Shown here one piece after another: positions 47,535 through 60,164 of a stretch of 64,000 bases of DNA; positions within the stretch are counted from its first letter, which is position 1, and every line of letters begins with the position of its first letter. Below the pieces are notes generated by a model. It was not told the origin of the DNA, ran no database searches, and saw nothing but the letters and a program-made list of their open reading frames with translations. The stretch is from Zoogloea ramigera (lineage in GTDB: Bacteria > Pseudomonadota > Gammaproteobacteria > Burkholderiales > Rhodocyclaceae), in the NCBI RefSeq assembly GCF_006539865.1, contig NZ_BJNV01000011.1, positions 1-64,000 of the forward strand. The letters are read 5' to 3'. The translations under genes were made by a program, and so were the position numbers.

Positions 47535-47789
47535 TCAGCCCAGTTCCTTGATGAGTTCGGCCCACTGGGCGGGCGTGTAGGTGTTGAGCTGGAGGGCGTG
47601 GATCTCGTTGCCCATCAGCTTGCCGAGGGTGGCGTAGACGGCCTGGTGCTGCTGCACCCGGCGCTTGCCCTCGAAGGCCGGGCTGACCACGATGCCGGTG
47701 AAGTGGGTGCCGTCGTCACCCTCGATCTGCAGGAAGTCGCATTCGAGGCCCGCGGCGATCAGCCGCTCGATTTCAGTTGCTTCAAACAT
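47535..47789 (-). CDS. ibaG: BolA-family protein IbaG
   Basis: An 84-aa BolA-like protein with VVSPAFEGKRRVQQHQAVYATLG. Members work with monothiol glutaredoxins in iron-sulfur handling. ATG 47789 (MFEATEIERL) is used; upstream codons shadow the permease gene. Its place before murA is conserved in beta- and gammaproteobacteria. Confidence 0.92.
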   Translation of the reverse strand: MFEATEIERLIAAGLECDFLQIEGDDGTHFTGIVVSPAFEGKRRVQQHQAVYATLGKLMGNEIHALQLNTYTPAQWAELIKELG

Positions 47790-47803
47790 TTTTATACCAA
47801 TCC

Positions 47804-48559
47804 TCAGGCGCGCAGCTTGTAGCCCCGGGCAAGCATCTGCAGGGTGACTACCGCGAGCACGATAAAACAGGTCAACACGACTCCGATGCTCGTCCACGGG
47901 GAGACGTCCGAGACACCGAAGAAACCATAGCGGAATCCGTCAATCATGAAGAAAAACGGATTGAAATGCGACACCCCCTGCCAGAAAGCCGGCAGGGAAT
48001 GGATCGAATAGAACACCCCCGACAGCATCGTGAGCGGCATGATCAGGAAGTTCTGGAAGGCCGCCAGCTGGTCGAACTTGTCGGCCCAGATACCGGCGAT
48101 CACCCCCAGGCTGGCCAGGAAGGCGCCGCCGATCAGCGCGAAGGCGACAATCCAGCCGGGCTGGGCGATGTCGAATGACGCGAAGGGCAGCGCAGCCAGC
48201 AGCACGCCGACGCCGCACATGGCGCCCCGCAGCACCGCGGCGATCACGTAGGCTGCGTAGAACTCGCGATACGAAATGGGCGGCAGCAGCACGAACACGA
48301 TGTTGCCGGTGATCTTGCTCTGGATCAGCGACGAGGAGCTGTTGGCAAACGCGTTCTGCAGCACCGTCATCATCACCAGGCCGGGCACCAGAAAGGCCGT
48401 GTAGCTGACGCCCGGGAAGGGCTGGACGTGGTCCTCGAGCACATGGCCGAAGATCAGCAAATAAAGCACCGCGGTGAGCACCGGGGAGAGCACCGTCTGG
48501 AAGCCGACCTTCCAGAAACGCAGGCACTCCTTGTAGAGCAGGGTCTTGAAACCTTCCAT
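47804..48559 (-). CDS. ABC-2 type permease, YadH-like
   Basis: A 251-aa inner-membrane protein with six helices and the ABC-2 pattern NFLIMPLTMLSGVFYSI and SHFNPFFFMIDGFRYG. It pairs with the ATPase encoded 8 bp upstream. The substrate is unknown; the family is often placed beside mla genes. Confidence 0.92.
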   Translation of the reverse strand: MEGFKTLLYKECLRFWKVGFQTVLSPVLTAVLYLLIFGHVLEDHVQPFPGVSYTAFLVPGLVMMTVLQNAFANSSSSLIQSKITGNIVFVLLPPISYREFYAAYVIAAVLRGAMCGVGVLLAALPFASFDIAQPGWIVAFALIGGAFLASLGVIAGIWADKFDQLAAFQNFLIMPLTMLSGVFYSIHSLPAFWQGVSHFNPFFFMIDGFRYGFFGVSDVSPWTSIGVVLTCFIVLAVVTLQMLARGYKLRA

Positions 48560-48567
48560 GGATTGCC

Positions 48568-49470
48568 TCAGTTCTGGTTCATGATGCCGACGAAGACCTG
48601 CTCCATGTCGGGCTTGCCGAGGGCCATGTCGACGATGGAGCCGCCGGCTGCGCGCACGCCGGCCAGGATGTCGGCCACGTCGTCGAAGTGCTCGAAACCG
48701 AACTCGAGCCCGCCGTCCGCCTCGCGCAGCAGCTTGGCCGCCAGCAGCGGCGGCAGCGCCACGGGGGCGGCCAGCTTGACCTGCAGCAGGTGGCTGGCGA
48801 AGCGCTGGAGCAGGTTGGCGGTGGTGTCGAGGGCCACGATGCGGCCAGCCTTGAGCATGGCGATGCGCCCGCACAGGGTTTCGGCTTCTTCGAGGTAGTG
48901 GGTGGTCAGGACGATGGTGTGGCCGTCCTGGTTGAGCTTGCGGATGAAGGTCCACAGGCCCTGGCGGAGCTCCACGTCGACGCCGGCGGTGGGCTCGTCG
49001 AGGACGATCACCGGCGGCCGGTGGACCAGGGCCTGGGCCACCAGCGCGCGCCGCTTCATGCCGCCCGAGAGCATGCGCATGTTGGCGTTGGCCTTGGTGG
49101 TGAGGTCAAGGTGGTGGAGGATCTCGTCGATCCAGGCGTCGTTCTTCTTGATGCCGAAGTAGCCGGACTGCAGCACCAGCATCTCGCGCACCGAGAAGAA
49201 GGGGTCGAAGACGAGCTCCTGGGGCACCACGCCGAGGGCCATCCGGGCGGCGCGGTAGTCGCGCACGACGTCGTGGCCCATCACTTCGAGGGTGCCACTG
49301 TCGGGCCGGGCGAGGCCGGAGAGGGATGAGATAAGCGTCGTCTTGCCGGCACCGTTGGGGCCGAGCAGCCCGAAGAATTCGCCCTGCGCCACCTCGAGAT
49401 CCACCCCGGCCAGGGCCTGCAGGGAACGGAAACGCTTGGTGACGCCGGCAATGCGGATCGCAGGAGTCAT
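48568..49470 (-). CDS. ABC-2 exporter ATP-binding protein, YadG-like
   Basis: A 300-aa ATPase with Walker A (GPNGAGKTT), signature LSGGMKRR and Walker B (VIVLDEPTAGVD). The C-terminal 70 residues form a DUF4162-like extension. ATG 49470 is chosen with GGAG just before it; the longer frame shadows mlaB. Confidence 0.93.
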   Translation of the reverse strand: MTPAIRIAGVTKRFRSLQALAGVDLEVAQGEFFGLLGPNGAGKTTLISSLSGLARPDSGTLEVMGHDVVRDYRAARMALGVVPQELVFDPFFSVREMLVLQSGYFGIKKNDAWIDEILHHLDLTTKANANMRMLSGGMKRRALVAQALVHRPPVIVLDEPTAGVDVELRQGLWTFIRKLNQDGHTIVLTTHYLEEAETLCGRIAMLKAGRIVALDTTANLLQRFASHLLQVKLAAPVALPPLLAAKLLREADGGLEFGFEHFDDVADILAGVRAAGGSIVDMALGKPDMEQVFVGIMNQN

Positions 49471-49501
49471 ATCAGGTCGGAGAGTTGAAGCCGGCAGGCG
49501 C

Positions 49502-49786
49502 TCAGTGCGCCAGCGGCAGGATGGCGTCGACGTCGTAGAGGGCCGCCAGGCTGAGCAGCGCCGGCGGCGCCGCGACGATGGAAAGCTTGCGCCCCGCCCC
49601 GTTGGCGGCACGCGTCCAGCTGAGCAGCAGGGCCAGCGCAGCGGAATCGACCGGGCCGGCCGCCGAAAGGTCGACGACCCGGTCGGCCTCGGCGACAAGG
49701 GCCGCGCCCTCGCCCTTCAGCGTCGCGACGGTGCTGATGGTGAGCGGCCCGGAGACGAGCAGCCGCTGGCCCTCGAGGCGGATCAT
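49502..49786 (-). CDS. mlaB: MlaB, STAS-domain subunit of the phospholipid transporter
   Basis: A 94-aa STAS protein with DLSAAGPVDSAALALLLSW. MlaB binds and activates the MlaF ATPase. It overlaps mlaC by 4 bp. Confidence 0.9.
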   Translation of the reverse strand: MIRLEGQRLLVSGPLTISTVATLKGEGAALVAEADRVVDLSAAGPVDSAALALLLSWTRAANGAGRKLSIVAAPPALLSLAALYDVDAILPLAH

Positions 49787-50415
49787 TTCTTGGCCTGGAC
49801 AGTGGTTTCGAGTTGCTTGTTCTTGTCCTTGAGAGACTTGATCAGGCCGTCGATGCCGCCCGCCCGGACTTCCTGCCCGAAGCTGTCGCGGTAGTTGGTG
49901 ACGAGGCTGACGCCGGCCACCATCACGTCGTAGACCTTCCAGCTGTCGCCCTGCTTGTCGAGGGCGTAGTCGATCTGCACCGGCTTGGCACCGGCCTGGC
50001 GCACCTCGGTGCGGACGATCACGTCGGTATCCTCAGGCTTCGCCTTGAGGGGCTTGAAGTCGATCACCTGGTTACGGTATTGGGTGAGTGCGTTAGAGTA
50101 GGTGCGCACCAGCAGGGTCTTGAACTCGTGGGTCAATGCGGCTTTTTGCTCGGGGTTGGCCTGGCGCCAGTCCTTGCCCACCGCGAGGCGGGTCATGTGG
50201 GCGAAGTCGAAGTACGGCAGCACCTTGGTTTCGACCAGGTCGACGGCCTTGCGGGTGTCGCCCGACTGGATCGCCTTGTCCTGACGCACGATGGCGATCA
50301 CGTCGTCGGTGACGCCTTTGACGAGGGCGTCCGGCGCGATGGTGTTGGCGAAGGCAGCAAACTGGACGCCGAGGCTGAGGGCCAGCGCGGCAAGCAGGGA
50401 GAGGGTCTTGGTCAT
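49783..50415 (-). CDS. mlaC: MlaC, periplasmic phospholipid-binding protein
   Basis: A 210-aa protein with a signal peptide (LSLLAALALSLGVQFAAFA) and the MlaC/Ttg2D fold pattern YFDFAHMTRLAVG and QYRNQVIDFKPL. It shuttles phospholipids between the outer-membrane MlaA complex and MlaFEDB. It overlaps mlaA by 4 bp. Confidence 0.94.
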   Translation of the reverse strand: MTKTLSLLAALALSLGVQFAAFANTIAPDALVKGVTDDVIAIVRQDKAIQSGDTRKAVDLVETKVLPYFDFAHMTRLAVGKDWRQANPEQKAALTHEFKTLLVRTYSNALTQYRNQVIDFKPLKAKPEDTDVIVRTEVRQAGAKPVQIDYALDKQGDSWKVYDVMVAGVSLVTNYRDSFGQEVRAGGIDGLIKSLKDKNKQLETTVQAKK

Positions 50416-51245
50416 TCCTGGCTTTCTTTCGTGGCGGAGGTGGGCGAAGGCGTGGCGGAGTCGGCCGCGGCAAGGGCCGGGGCGGCAGGCTGATCGGCCT
50501 GCGCCTCTTCGTCGTCAAAGTCTTTCACCCTCGGCGGGCTGCCGTCATACACCTGATTGAGACGGTACTGCATGTAAAAACTACGCATGTACGAATACTT
50601 GTCGAGGGCGGCCTGCTCGGCGGTGGTGTCGGCCCCCAGCAGCACGCTGCGCTTGTGAATCAGGCGCAGGCCGGTGGCCGAGTTGCGGGTGGCGACCTCT
50701 TTGTGCTGGATCACAGGGTCGGCGTAGATGTCGCCCACCAGGCCCAGGGTGTCGCGGAAGTTGCTTGACCCGAGGATGGGCAGCACCAGGAAGGGCCCCT
50801 CACCTACGCCCCACACGCCGAGGGTCTGGCCGAGGTCTTCGTCGTGCTTCTCGAGCCCCAGCTCGGTGGCAATGTCGAAGGCGCCCAGGAGGCCCACGGT
50901 GCTGTTCACCAACACCCGTCCGCCGTCGGAGAGGGCTTCGGCCACCTTGCCCTGGAGCAGGTTGTTCACGCCGATCCAGACATCGCCCAGGTTGCCGAAG
51001 AAATTGCCGACCACCGTCTTGACCGGCAGCGGCACGTAGTCGTAAACCTGCGCAACCGGGCGGATCACGAAGCGGTCGGCCTGCTCGTTGAACTGGAAGG
51101 TAGCCCGGTTGAGGGGCTCGAGGGGGTCTTTCGGATGCCCGCCGCCGGTGGCGGCACAGGCGCTCAGGCCGAGGCCGAGCGCCAGCGTGGCCGCACCGCG
51201 CAGGAGGGCCTGCCGCTGAAGTTTGCTTTTGTTGTTCTTCATCAT
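50412..51245 (-). CDS. mlaA: MlaA (VacJ) outer-membrane lipoprotein
   Basis: A 277-aa lipoprotein; lipobox LSACAATG with Cys near residue 29. Conserved DPLEPLNRATFQFNE and GNFFGNLGDVWIGVN are visible. It removes mislocalised phospholipids from the outer leaflet. Unlike in E. coli it is encoded inside the mla operon, between mlaD and mlaC. Confidence 0.95.
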   Translation of the reverse strand: MMKNNKSKLQRQALLRGAATLALGLGLSACAATGGGHPKDPLEPLNRATFQFNEQADRFVIRPVAQVYDYVPLPVKTVVGNFFGNLGDVWIGVNNLLQGKVAEALSDGGRVLVNSTVGLLGAFDIATELGLEKHDEDLGQTLGVWGVGEGPFLVLPILGSSNFRDTLGLVGDIYADPVIQHKEVATRNSATGLRLIHKRSVLLGADTTAEQAALDKYSYMRSFYMQYRLNQVYDGSPPRVKDFDDEEAQADQPAAPALAAADSATPSPTSATKESQE

Positions 51246-51294
51246 CGTACTGCCGGCGAGATGCCCGGCACTCTGCGTTGGTTTCGCCCTGGTC

Positions 51295-51774
51295 TCACTT
51301 CTTGGCCGGGGCGGGCTCGCTGTCCGCCGCCTTGTCGAACATGAACTGGCTGATCAGCTTCTCGAGCACAACGGCCGACTGGGTCTTTTTGATGACCTCG
51401 CCCGGCGCGAGGTTCTTCTCCTCGCCGCCCGGGTCGAGACCGATGTACTGCTCGCCGAGCAGGCCGGAGGTGAGGATGTTGGCGAAGGTGTCTACGGGAA
51501 ATTTATAGCGACCATCAACGGTGAAGACCACCTCGGCCTGGAAGCGTTCATTGTTGTAGCGGATTTCCTCGACGCGCCCCACCAGCACGCCGGCGCTCTT
51601 CACGGGCGCCCGCACCTTGAGCCCGCCGATGTTGTCGAAATGGGCGCTGAGGGTATAGGGCGACTGGATGCCCGACCCGGAAATGCTGCCCACCTTGAGC
51701 GCCAGAAACAACAGCGCGGCAATCCCGATTGCCACGAAAACCCCGACCCACAGATCGAGCGTCGTACGACTCAT
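51295..51774 (-). CDS. mlaD: MlaD, MCE-domain protein
   Basis: A 159-aa protein with one N-terminal membrane helix (LWVGVFVAIGIAALLFLAL) and an MCE domain (YTLSAHFDNIGGLKVRAPV, GLLGEQYIGLDPGG). It forms the hexameric periplasmic ring of MlaFEDB. ATG 51774 overlaps the mlaE stop (TGATG). Confidence 0.95.
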   Translation of the reverse strand: MSRTTLDLWVGVFVAIGIAALLFLALKVGSISGSGIQSPYTLSAHFDNIGGLKVRAPVKSAGVLVGRVEEIRYNNERFQAEVVFTVDGRYKFPVDTFANILTSGLLGEQYIGLDPGGEEKNLAPGEVIKKTQSAVVLEKLISQFMFDKAADSEPAPAKK

Positions 51775-52556
51775 CAGAGACCCCTGAACATGAAAGACGT
51801 CATTACAAAATCGAGCGCCAGGATGGCCAGCGCCGAGCTCACCACCGTGCGGGTGATCGCCCGCGACACGCCCTCGGCGGTGGGCACGCAATCGTAGCCC
51901 TCGAACACCGCGATCAGCGCCACCGCCACACCGAAGACAAAGCTCTTGAGCACACCGTTCATCACGTCGTAGCGGAAGTCGACGGCCGCCTGCATCTGCG
52001 ACCAGAAGGCGCCGTCATCGACTCCGATGAAGACCACGCCAATCAGCCAGCCGCCGAAGATGCCCATCGCCGAGAACAGCGCGGCGAGCAGCGGCATCGA
52101 GATCACCCCGCCCCAGAAGCGCGGCGCGACGACCCGGGCGATGGGGCTGACGGCCATCATGTCCATCGCCTTGAGCTGCTCGGTGACCTTCATCAGGCCA
52201 ATCTCGGCGGTCACCGCCGAGCCGGCCCGGCTGGCGAACAGCAGGCCCGCCACCACCGGCCCCAGCTCACGCAGCAGCGACAGCGCCACCATCGTGCCCA
52301 TCGCATCGGTGGAGCCATAGCGCTGCAGGATCTCGTAGCCCTGCAAGCCGAGCACCAGCCCGACGAACAGGCCCGACACCAGGATGATGAGTAGCGACAG
52401 CACGCCGCTGAAATAAAGCTCGCGGATGGTGAGGTGCAGTCGCGTGAACGACTGCCCCGAATACACCAGGATCAGCCAGAAGAACCGCGCGGCGAAGCCC
52501 AGCTGCCACACCCCGTTCACCACCATCGCGCCGAGCCTGCGCACCACGCCGCCCAT
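51774..52556 (-). CDS. mlaE: MlaE, permease of the phospholipid transporter
   Basis: A 260-aa integral membrane protein with the MlaE signatures [38 protein letters not shown] and [11 protein letters not shown]. It abuts mlaF directly. Confidence 0.96.
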   Translation of the reverse strand: MGGVVRRLGAMVVNGVWQLGFAARFFWLILVYSGQSFTRLHLTIRELYFSGVLSLLIILVSGLFVGLVLGLQGYEILQRYGSTDAMGTMVALSLLRELGPVVAGLLFASRAGSAVTAEIGLMKVTEQLKAMDMMAVSPIARVVAPRFWGGVISMPLLAALFSAMGIFGGWLIGVVFIGVDDGAFWSQMQAAVDFRYDVMNGVLKSFVFGVAVALIAVFEGYDCVPTAEGVSRAITRTVVSSALAILALDFVMTSFMFRGL

Positions 52557-53359
52557 CAGGCGCGACCTCCGGTCAGGGCCTGGGCGTAGTCGCCGGCCGG
52601 GTAGTGGAAGGGCACCGGGCCATCTGCTTCGGCATGGACGAACTGATGCACGAAGGGGTCTTTGGTGTGGCGGATCTCATCTGGCGCCCCCTCGGCCACG
52701 ACCCGCCCCTCGGAGATGAAGTAGATGTAATCGACGATCTGCAGGGACTCCTGGATGTCGTGGGTGACGATCACCGAGCTCGCCCCAAGCGCGTCATTGA
52801 GGCGCCGGATGAGCTGGCCGATGACGCCCAGCGAGATCGGGTCGAGGCCGGTGAAGGGCTCGTCGTACATCAGCAGCGCAGGGTCGAGGGCTATCGTGCG
52901 GGCCAGCGCCACCCGCCGCGCCATACCGCCCGAGAGTTCGCCTGGCATCAGCCGCGCCGCGCCGCGCAGGCCCACCGCATGGAGCTTCAACAGCACGAGG
53001 TCTTCAATCAGCTCGGGCGGCAGGTCGGTGTGCTCGCGGAGCGGAAAGGCCACGTTGTCGAAGACGGTCATGTCGGTGAACAGCGCACCGAACTGGAACA
53101 GCATGCCCATGCGCCGGCGCAGCGCGTAAAGCGCCTCCCGGCCGAGGCCGGCCACGTCCTGACCATCCACCACCACCCGCCCGCCGACGGCCCTTTCCTG
53201 GCCACCGATGAGGCGCAGCAGGGTTGTCTTGCCGCAGCCGCTGCCGCCCATGATGGCAACCACCTTGCCACGGGGGATCGATAGGGAAATATCGCGCAGG
53301 ATCGCCCTTTCGCCATAGGCGAAACGGACGTTTTCAAGGCGAACGAAGGGCTCGGACAT
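52556..53359 (-). CDS. mlaF: MlaF, ATPase of the phospholipid transporter
   Basis: A 267-aa ABC ATPase: Walker A (GGSGCGKTT), signature LSGGMARR and Walker B ([12 protein letters not shown]). It powers transport through MlaE. ATG 53359 (MSEPFVRLE) is used; the frame opens at a TTG 15 bp earlier. It is the first gene of the mlaFEDACB-yadGH-ibaG-murA unit. Confidence 0.95.
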   Translation of the reverse strand: MSEPFVRLENVRFAYGERAILRDISLSIPRGKVVAIMGGSGCGKTTLLRLIGGQERAVGGRVVVDGQDVAGLGREALYALRRRMGMLFQFGALFTDMTVFDNVAFPLREHTDLPPELIEDLVLLKLHAVGLRGAARLMPGELSGGMARRVALARTIALDPALLMYDEPFTGLDPISLGVIGQLIRRLNDALGASSVIVTHDIQESLQIVDYIYFISEGRVVAEGAPDEIRHTKDPFVHQFVHAEADGPVPFHYPAGDYAQALTGGRA

Positions 53360-53497
53360 GGGAAAATGCTGCAATGCAATAGCCCAATTGTAGCAGAGCC
53401 GCCGCAGGCTGGCATGGGGGCAAACCCCTTCCTTGCTGGAAATCCCCCGTCACATCAAGGTCTTGAGCGTGTCAAACCCGGCATCGCCCGAGGGGTT

Positions 53498-56307
<2,810 letters not shown>

Positions 56308-56327
56308 CGACAACGAGGGCCTTCATC

Positions 56328-56537
56328 ATGCGTGCCGGCATCGCTTTCGCTTTACTTCTGCTCCTCGCCGCCTGCGCCGGCGCGCCGGGCGATCGCGCCT
56401 GGTACGAAGGCCTGCGCCAGGAAAACGCCCGGCGTCAGTACGAGCCGGGCCGCGACATCAACCGCGAACCGCCGGCCCCCAGCTACGACGCCTACGAGCA
56501 AGAACGTCAGCGCCTGCAGAAGGAAGCACGCCCATGA
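56328..56537 (+). CDS. Small predicted lipoprotein between leuS and lptE
   Basis: A 69-aa product with a signal and lipobox (LLLLLAACAG, Cys at about residue 16) and a charged tail (YEGLRQENARRQYEPGRD). Its stop overlaps the lptE ATG (ATGA), which supports translation. Function unknown. Confidence 0.8.
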   Translation: MRAGIAFALLLLLAACAGAPGDRAWYEGLRQENARRQYEPGRDINREPPAPSYDAYEQERQRLQKEARP

Positions 56538-57067
56538 GCCACCCGCAACAGCCCGGCCGCCGCCGGGCCCTAGCCCTCCTCGGCGCCGCACCGCTCCTCG
56601 TGGCCGGCTGCGGCTTCAAGCTGCGCGGCGCGCGGCAGATGCCCTTCGAGTCGATCCACCTGGGCATGTCGCCCTACCTTGAGCTCACCGCGGCCATCCG
56701 CCGCCAGCTCCGCGCCAACGGCGACACCGTCATCACCGACAAGGCCGAAGACGCCCAGGTGCGCCTCGAGGTGCTCGCAGACCGCAAGGAAAAAGTCATC
56801 CTGGCCCTCAACACCCAGGGCAAGGTGCGCGAGTACCAGCTGCGCCACCGCTTCATCTTCCGCCTCGTCGACGTCAAGAGCGGCCAGGAGGCGCTGCCCA
56901 ACAGCGAGATCTTCCTCTACCGCGACCTAGCCTTCGACGACACCCAGCTGCTCGCCAAGGAACAGGAAGAAATCCTGCTCTACCGCGACATGCAGAACGA
57001 CCTGGTGCAGCAGCTGCTGCGCCGGCTCGCCGCCGCCAAAATGCCGGCCGCGGCACCCAAGCCGTGA
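56534..57067 (+). CDS. lptE: LPS-assembly lipoprotein LptE
   Basis: A 177-aa lipoprotein with lipobox LLVAGCGFKLRG and the LptE pattern FRLVDVKSG and YRDLAFDDTQLLAKEQEE. LptE plugs the LptD barrel that inserts LPS in the outer membrane. It overlaps holA by 4 bp. Confidence 0.92.
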   Translation: MSHPQQPGRRRALALLGAAPLLVAGCGFKLRGARQMPFESIHLGMSPYLELTAAIRRQLRANGDTVITDKAEDAQVRLEVLADRKEKVILALNTQGKVREYQLRHRFIFRLVDVKSGQEALPNSEIFLYRDLAFDDTQLLAKEQEEILLYRDMQNDLVQQLLRRLAAAKMPAAAPKP

Positions 57068-58089
57068 ACCTGCGCCCCGAGCAGCTCGCCGCCCAGCTCG
57101 ACAAGCCGCTCGCCCCGCTCTACGTCCTCCACGGCAACGAGCCTCTGCTGGTGCTCGAGGCCGGTGACGCGATCCGCGCCGCCGCCCGCAAGCAGGGCTA
57201 CGCCGAGCGCGAGGTGCTGGTGGCTGGCCAGGGTTTCCGCTGGACTGAACTGCAATCCGCCGCCGGCAACCTGTCGCTCTTCGGCGCCAGCAAGCTGGTC
57301 GACCTGCGCATCCCCAACGGCAAGCCCGGCCGTGACGGCGGCGAAGCCCTGCAGCGCTACGCCCGCCACCTCGACGACGGCGTCGTCACCCTCATCACCC
57401 TGCCCGAGATCGACTGGGCGACGCGCAAGGTCGGCTGGTTCACCACCCTCGTAGAGGCCGGCATCGCCGTCGAACTCAACGCCCCCGAGCGCGACCGCCT
57501 GCCCGACTGGATCGCCCAGCGCCTCGCGCGCCAGCAACAGCGGGCGCCGGCCGACGCCCTCGGCTTCATCGCCGATCACGTGGAGGGCAACCTCCTCGCC
57601 GCCCACCAGGAGATCCTCAAACTCGGCCTGCTCCACCCGCCGGGCGACCTCAGCCTCGACGATGTGCGCGGCGCGGTGCTCAACGTGGCCCGCTACAATG
57701 TGGACAAGCTCCGCCAGGCCCTGCTCGACGGCGATCCGGCCCGCTGCGCCCGCCTCCTCGAAGGCCTGAAGGGCGAAGGCGAGGCCCCGCTGCTCGTACT
57801 GTGGGCCCTGACCAGCGAGATCCGCAGCCTCGCCAACCTGCGCCAGGGCCTCGACGACGGCCAGCCGCTGCCGGCGCTGCTGAAGGCCGAACGCGTCTTC
57901 GACGAACGTCGCAAGCAAGGCGTGCAGCGCGCCCTGCCGCGCCTGCCCTCAAGCGCCCTGCGCACCGCCATCTTGCACGCAGCCAGGATTGACCGGATGA
58001 TCAAGGGCCTGACCGGCGGCGACGTGTGGGACGAATTCCTCCAGCTGTGCCTGCGCATCACCCGCAGCCCGGCCCCCGCAGGGCGCTGA
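57064..58089 (+). CDS. holA: DNA polymerase III delta subunit HolA
   Basis: A 341-aa clamp-loader subunit, beginning with a GTG start overlapping the lptE stop. Conserved LYVLHGNEPLLVLEAGDAIR and the C-terminal helical collar are present. Delta opens the beta clamp. The leuS-lptE-holA order is conserved in proteobacteria. Confidence 0.94.
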   Translation: MNLRPEQLAAQLDKPLAPLYVLHGNEPLLVLEAGDAIRAAARKQGYAEREVLVAGQGFRWTELQSAAGNLSLFGASKLVDLRIPNGKPGRDGGEALQRYARHLDDGVVTLITLPEIDWATRKVGWFTTLVEAGIAVELNAPERDRLPDWIAQRLARQQQRAPADALGFIADHVEGNLLAAHQEILKLGLLHPPGDLSLDDVRGAVLNVARYNVDKLRQALLDGDPARCARLLEGLKGEGEAPLLVLWALTSEIRSLANLRQGLDDGQPLPALLKAERVFDERRKQGVQRALPRLPSSALRTAILHAARIDRMIKGLTGGDVWDEFLQLCLRITRSPAPAGR

Positions 58090-58116
58090 CGCCGCACCAC
58101 CACGAGACGAAAGACG

Positions 58117-59394
58117 ATGGACATCAAGACCTACATGCAGACCGTCGGCCGCCAGGCCCGCAGCGCCTCGCGCAGCGTGGCCGCCGCCTCGACCGACGCA
58201 AAAAACAAGGCCCTCCTCGCGATGGCCGCCGAGATCCGTGCCCGCGCCGCGCAGCTCCTGGACGCCAACGCCCGCGACCTCGCCGAGGCCCGCGCCAACG
58301 GCCTCGAGCCGTCGATGATCGACCGCCTCACGCTGTCCGCCAAGGGCATCGAGGCGATGGCCGTCGGCCTCGAGCAGGTCGCCGCGCTGCCCGACCCGGT
58401 CGGCGAGATGACTGATCTCAAGCGCCGTCCGTCCGGCATCACCGTCGGCAAGATGCGCGTGCCGCTGGGCGTCATCGGCATCATCTACGAGGCCCGCCCC
58501 AACGTCACCGCCGACGCTGCCGCCCTGTGCCTCAAGTCGGGCAACGCCGCCATCCTGCGCGGCGGCAAGGAGGCCCTGCACTCCAACCAGGCCATCGCCG
58601 CGTGCGTCCGCGCCGGCCTCGCCGCCGCCGGCCTGCCCGAGCTGGCGATCCAGGTCGTCGAGATCACCGACCGCGCCGCTGTCGGCGAACTCATCGCGAT
58701 GCCCGAGTTCGTGGACGTCATCGTCCCCCGCGGCGGCAAGGGCCTCATCGAGCGCATCTCCCGCGACGCTCGCGTGCCGGTCATCAAGCACCTGGACGGC
58801 AACTGCCATGTTTACGTGGACGAATTCGCCGATCCGGCCAAGGCCCTCGCCATCGTCGAGAACGCCAAGACCCAGCGCTACGGCACCTGCAACACCACCG
58901 AATCGCTGCTGGTAGACGCCACCGTCGCCCAGGCCCAGCTGCCCGCCATCGGCCACATGCTCGCCGGCAAGGGCGTCGAAGTGCGCGCCTGCCCCGCAAC
59001 GCTCGCCATCCTGCGCGAAGCCGGCATTGCCGACAGCCAGCTCAAGGAAGCCGTCGAATCTGATTGGTCCGAGGAATTCCTCGCCCCGATCATCGCGGTA
59101 AAGGTGGTCAATGGCCTCGACGCGGCCATCGAGCACATCAACCGCTATTCGTCCGGCCACACCGAGGCCATTGTTTCCGAAAACTACACCCGTGCGATGC
59201 GTTTCCTGCGCGAGGTCGATTCCGCCTCGGTGATGATCAACGCCTCCACGCGCTTTGCTGACGGTTTCGAATACGGCCTCGGCGCCGAGATCGGCATTTC
59301 CACCGACAAGATCCACGCCCGCGGCCCGGTTGGCCTCGAAGGCCTCACCAGCCAGAAATGGATCGTCTTCGGCGACGGCCAGGTACGCGGCTGA
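58117..59394 (+). CDS. proA: Gamma-glutamyl phosphate reductase ProA
   Basis: A 425-aa aldehyde-dehydrogenase-fold enzyme of proline synthesis. The catalytic Cys is in [13 protein letters not shown], and [15 protein letters not shown] is the nucleotide-binding region. proB is not adjacent. Confidence 0.96.
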   Translation: MDIKTYMQTVGRQARSASRSVAAASTDAKNKALLAMAAEIRARAAQLLDANARDLAEARANGLEPSMIDRLTLSAKGIEAMAVGLEQVAALPDPVGEMTDLKRRPSGITVGKMRVPLGVIGIIYEARPNVTADAAALCLKSGNAAILRGGKEALHSNQAIAACVRAGLAAAGLPELAIQVVEITDRAAVGELIAMPEFVDVIVPRGGKGLIERISRDARVPVIKHLDGNCHVYVDEFADPAKALAIVENAKTQRYGTCNTTESLLVDATVAQAQLPAIGHMLAGKGVEVRACPATLAILREAGIADSQLKEAVESDWSEEFLAPIIAVKVVNGLDAAIEHINRYSSGHTEAIVSENYTRAMRFLREVDSASVMINASTRFADGFEYGLGAEIGISTDKIHARGPVGLEGLTSQKWIVFGDGQVRG

Positions 59395-59450
59395 TGCCAG
59401 CCTGACCCACCGCAAAAGTCTCCCTCCCGGAAAACATCCCGGGTAAGATT

Positions 59451-59497
59451 CAAACGCCCGTTCGAAATCGCATACAAATACGACGGACGGGCGTTTG
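59451..59497. repeat. 11-bp inverted repeat downstream of proA
   Basis: CAAACGCCCGT and ACGGGCGTTTG are separated by 25 bp, between proA and the chalcone-isomerase-like gene and 29 bp before the latter's ATG. It could be an operator or a long-loop hairpin. Confidence 0.45.
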
Positions 59498-59525
59498 CAC
59501 ATCCACGCCAATAAAGGAGACCGCC

Positions 59526-60116
59526 ATGCACACCACCCTGCGCCGCCTGCTGCGCCCAGCCCTGCTCGCCGCAGCCCTCGGCATCACGCTTCCCGCCACC
59601 GCAGCCGATGTCGCCGGCGTCCGTTTTGACGACAAGGCCAGCCTCGCCGGCAGCGAGCTCGTCCTGAATGGCGCGTCCCTGCGCACCCGCTTCATGCTCA
59701 AGATCTACGCGATCGGCCTCTACCTGCCCCGCAGCGGCAATAGCGCAGAAGCCGTCATGGCCAGCAGCGGGCCAAAGCGCATCCAGATCACCACCCTGCG
59801 CGAACTCGGCGCGAGCGAATTTGCCGACGCCCTCGTCGACGGCCTCAAGCGGAATCACTCGGACGCAGAGCTGGCAAAACTGCAGCCCCGCATCGACGAT
59901 TTCCGGAATGCCATCATCGCCCTCAAATCGACGCCGGCCGGCAGCCAGATCCGGCTCGAATGGCTGCCCGGCAGCGGCACGCGGCTTTCCGTCGGCAACG
60001 AGGCGCGCGGAAAGGATATTCCCGGTGAAGATTTCTATCGTGCCCTGCTGCGCATCTGGATCGGTGAAAAGCCCGTCGACCAAGACCTGAAGAACGCCCT
60101 CCTCGGAAAAGCCTGA
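59526..60116 (+). CDS. Secreted chalcone-isomerase-like protein
   Basis: A 196-aa protein with a signal peptide (ALLAAALGITLPATAADVAG) and a chalcone isomerase-like domain (LNGASLRTRFMLKIYAIGLYLP). Bacterial members are not flavonoid enzymes; they probably bind fatty acids or other ligands in the periplasm. GGAG precedes the ATG. Confidence 0.85.
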   Translation: MHTTLRRLLRPALLAAALGITLPATAADVAGVRFDDKASLAGSELVLNGASLRTRFMLKIYAIGLYLPRSGNSAEAVMASSGPKRIQITTLRELGASEFADALVDGLKRNHSDAELAKLQPRIDDFRNAIIALKSTPAGSQIRLEWLPGSGTRLSVGNEARGKDIPGEDFYRALLRIWIGEKPVDQDLKNALLGKA

Positions 60117-60164
60117 AAAAGCCGACCCTTGCCGCAAGGCCGGTGGCGGGCGCAGAATTCATTC

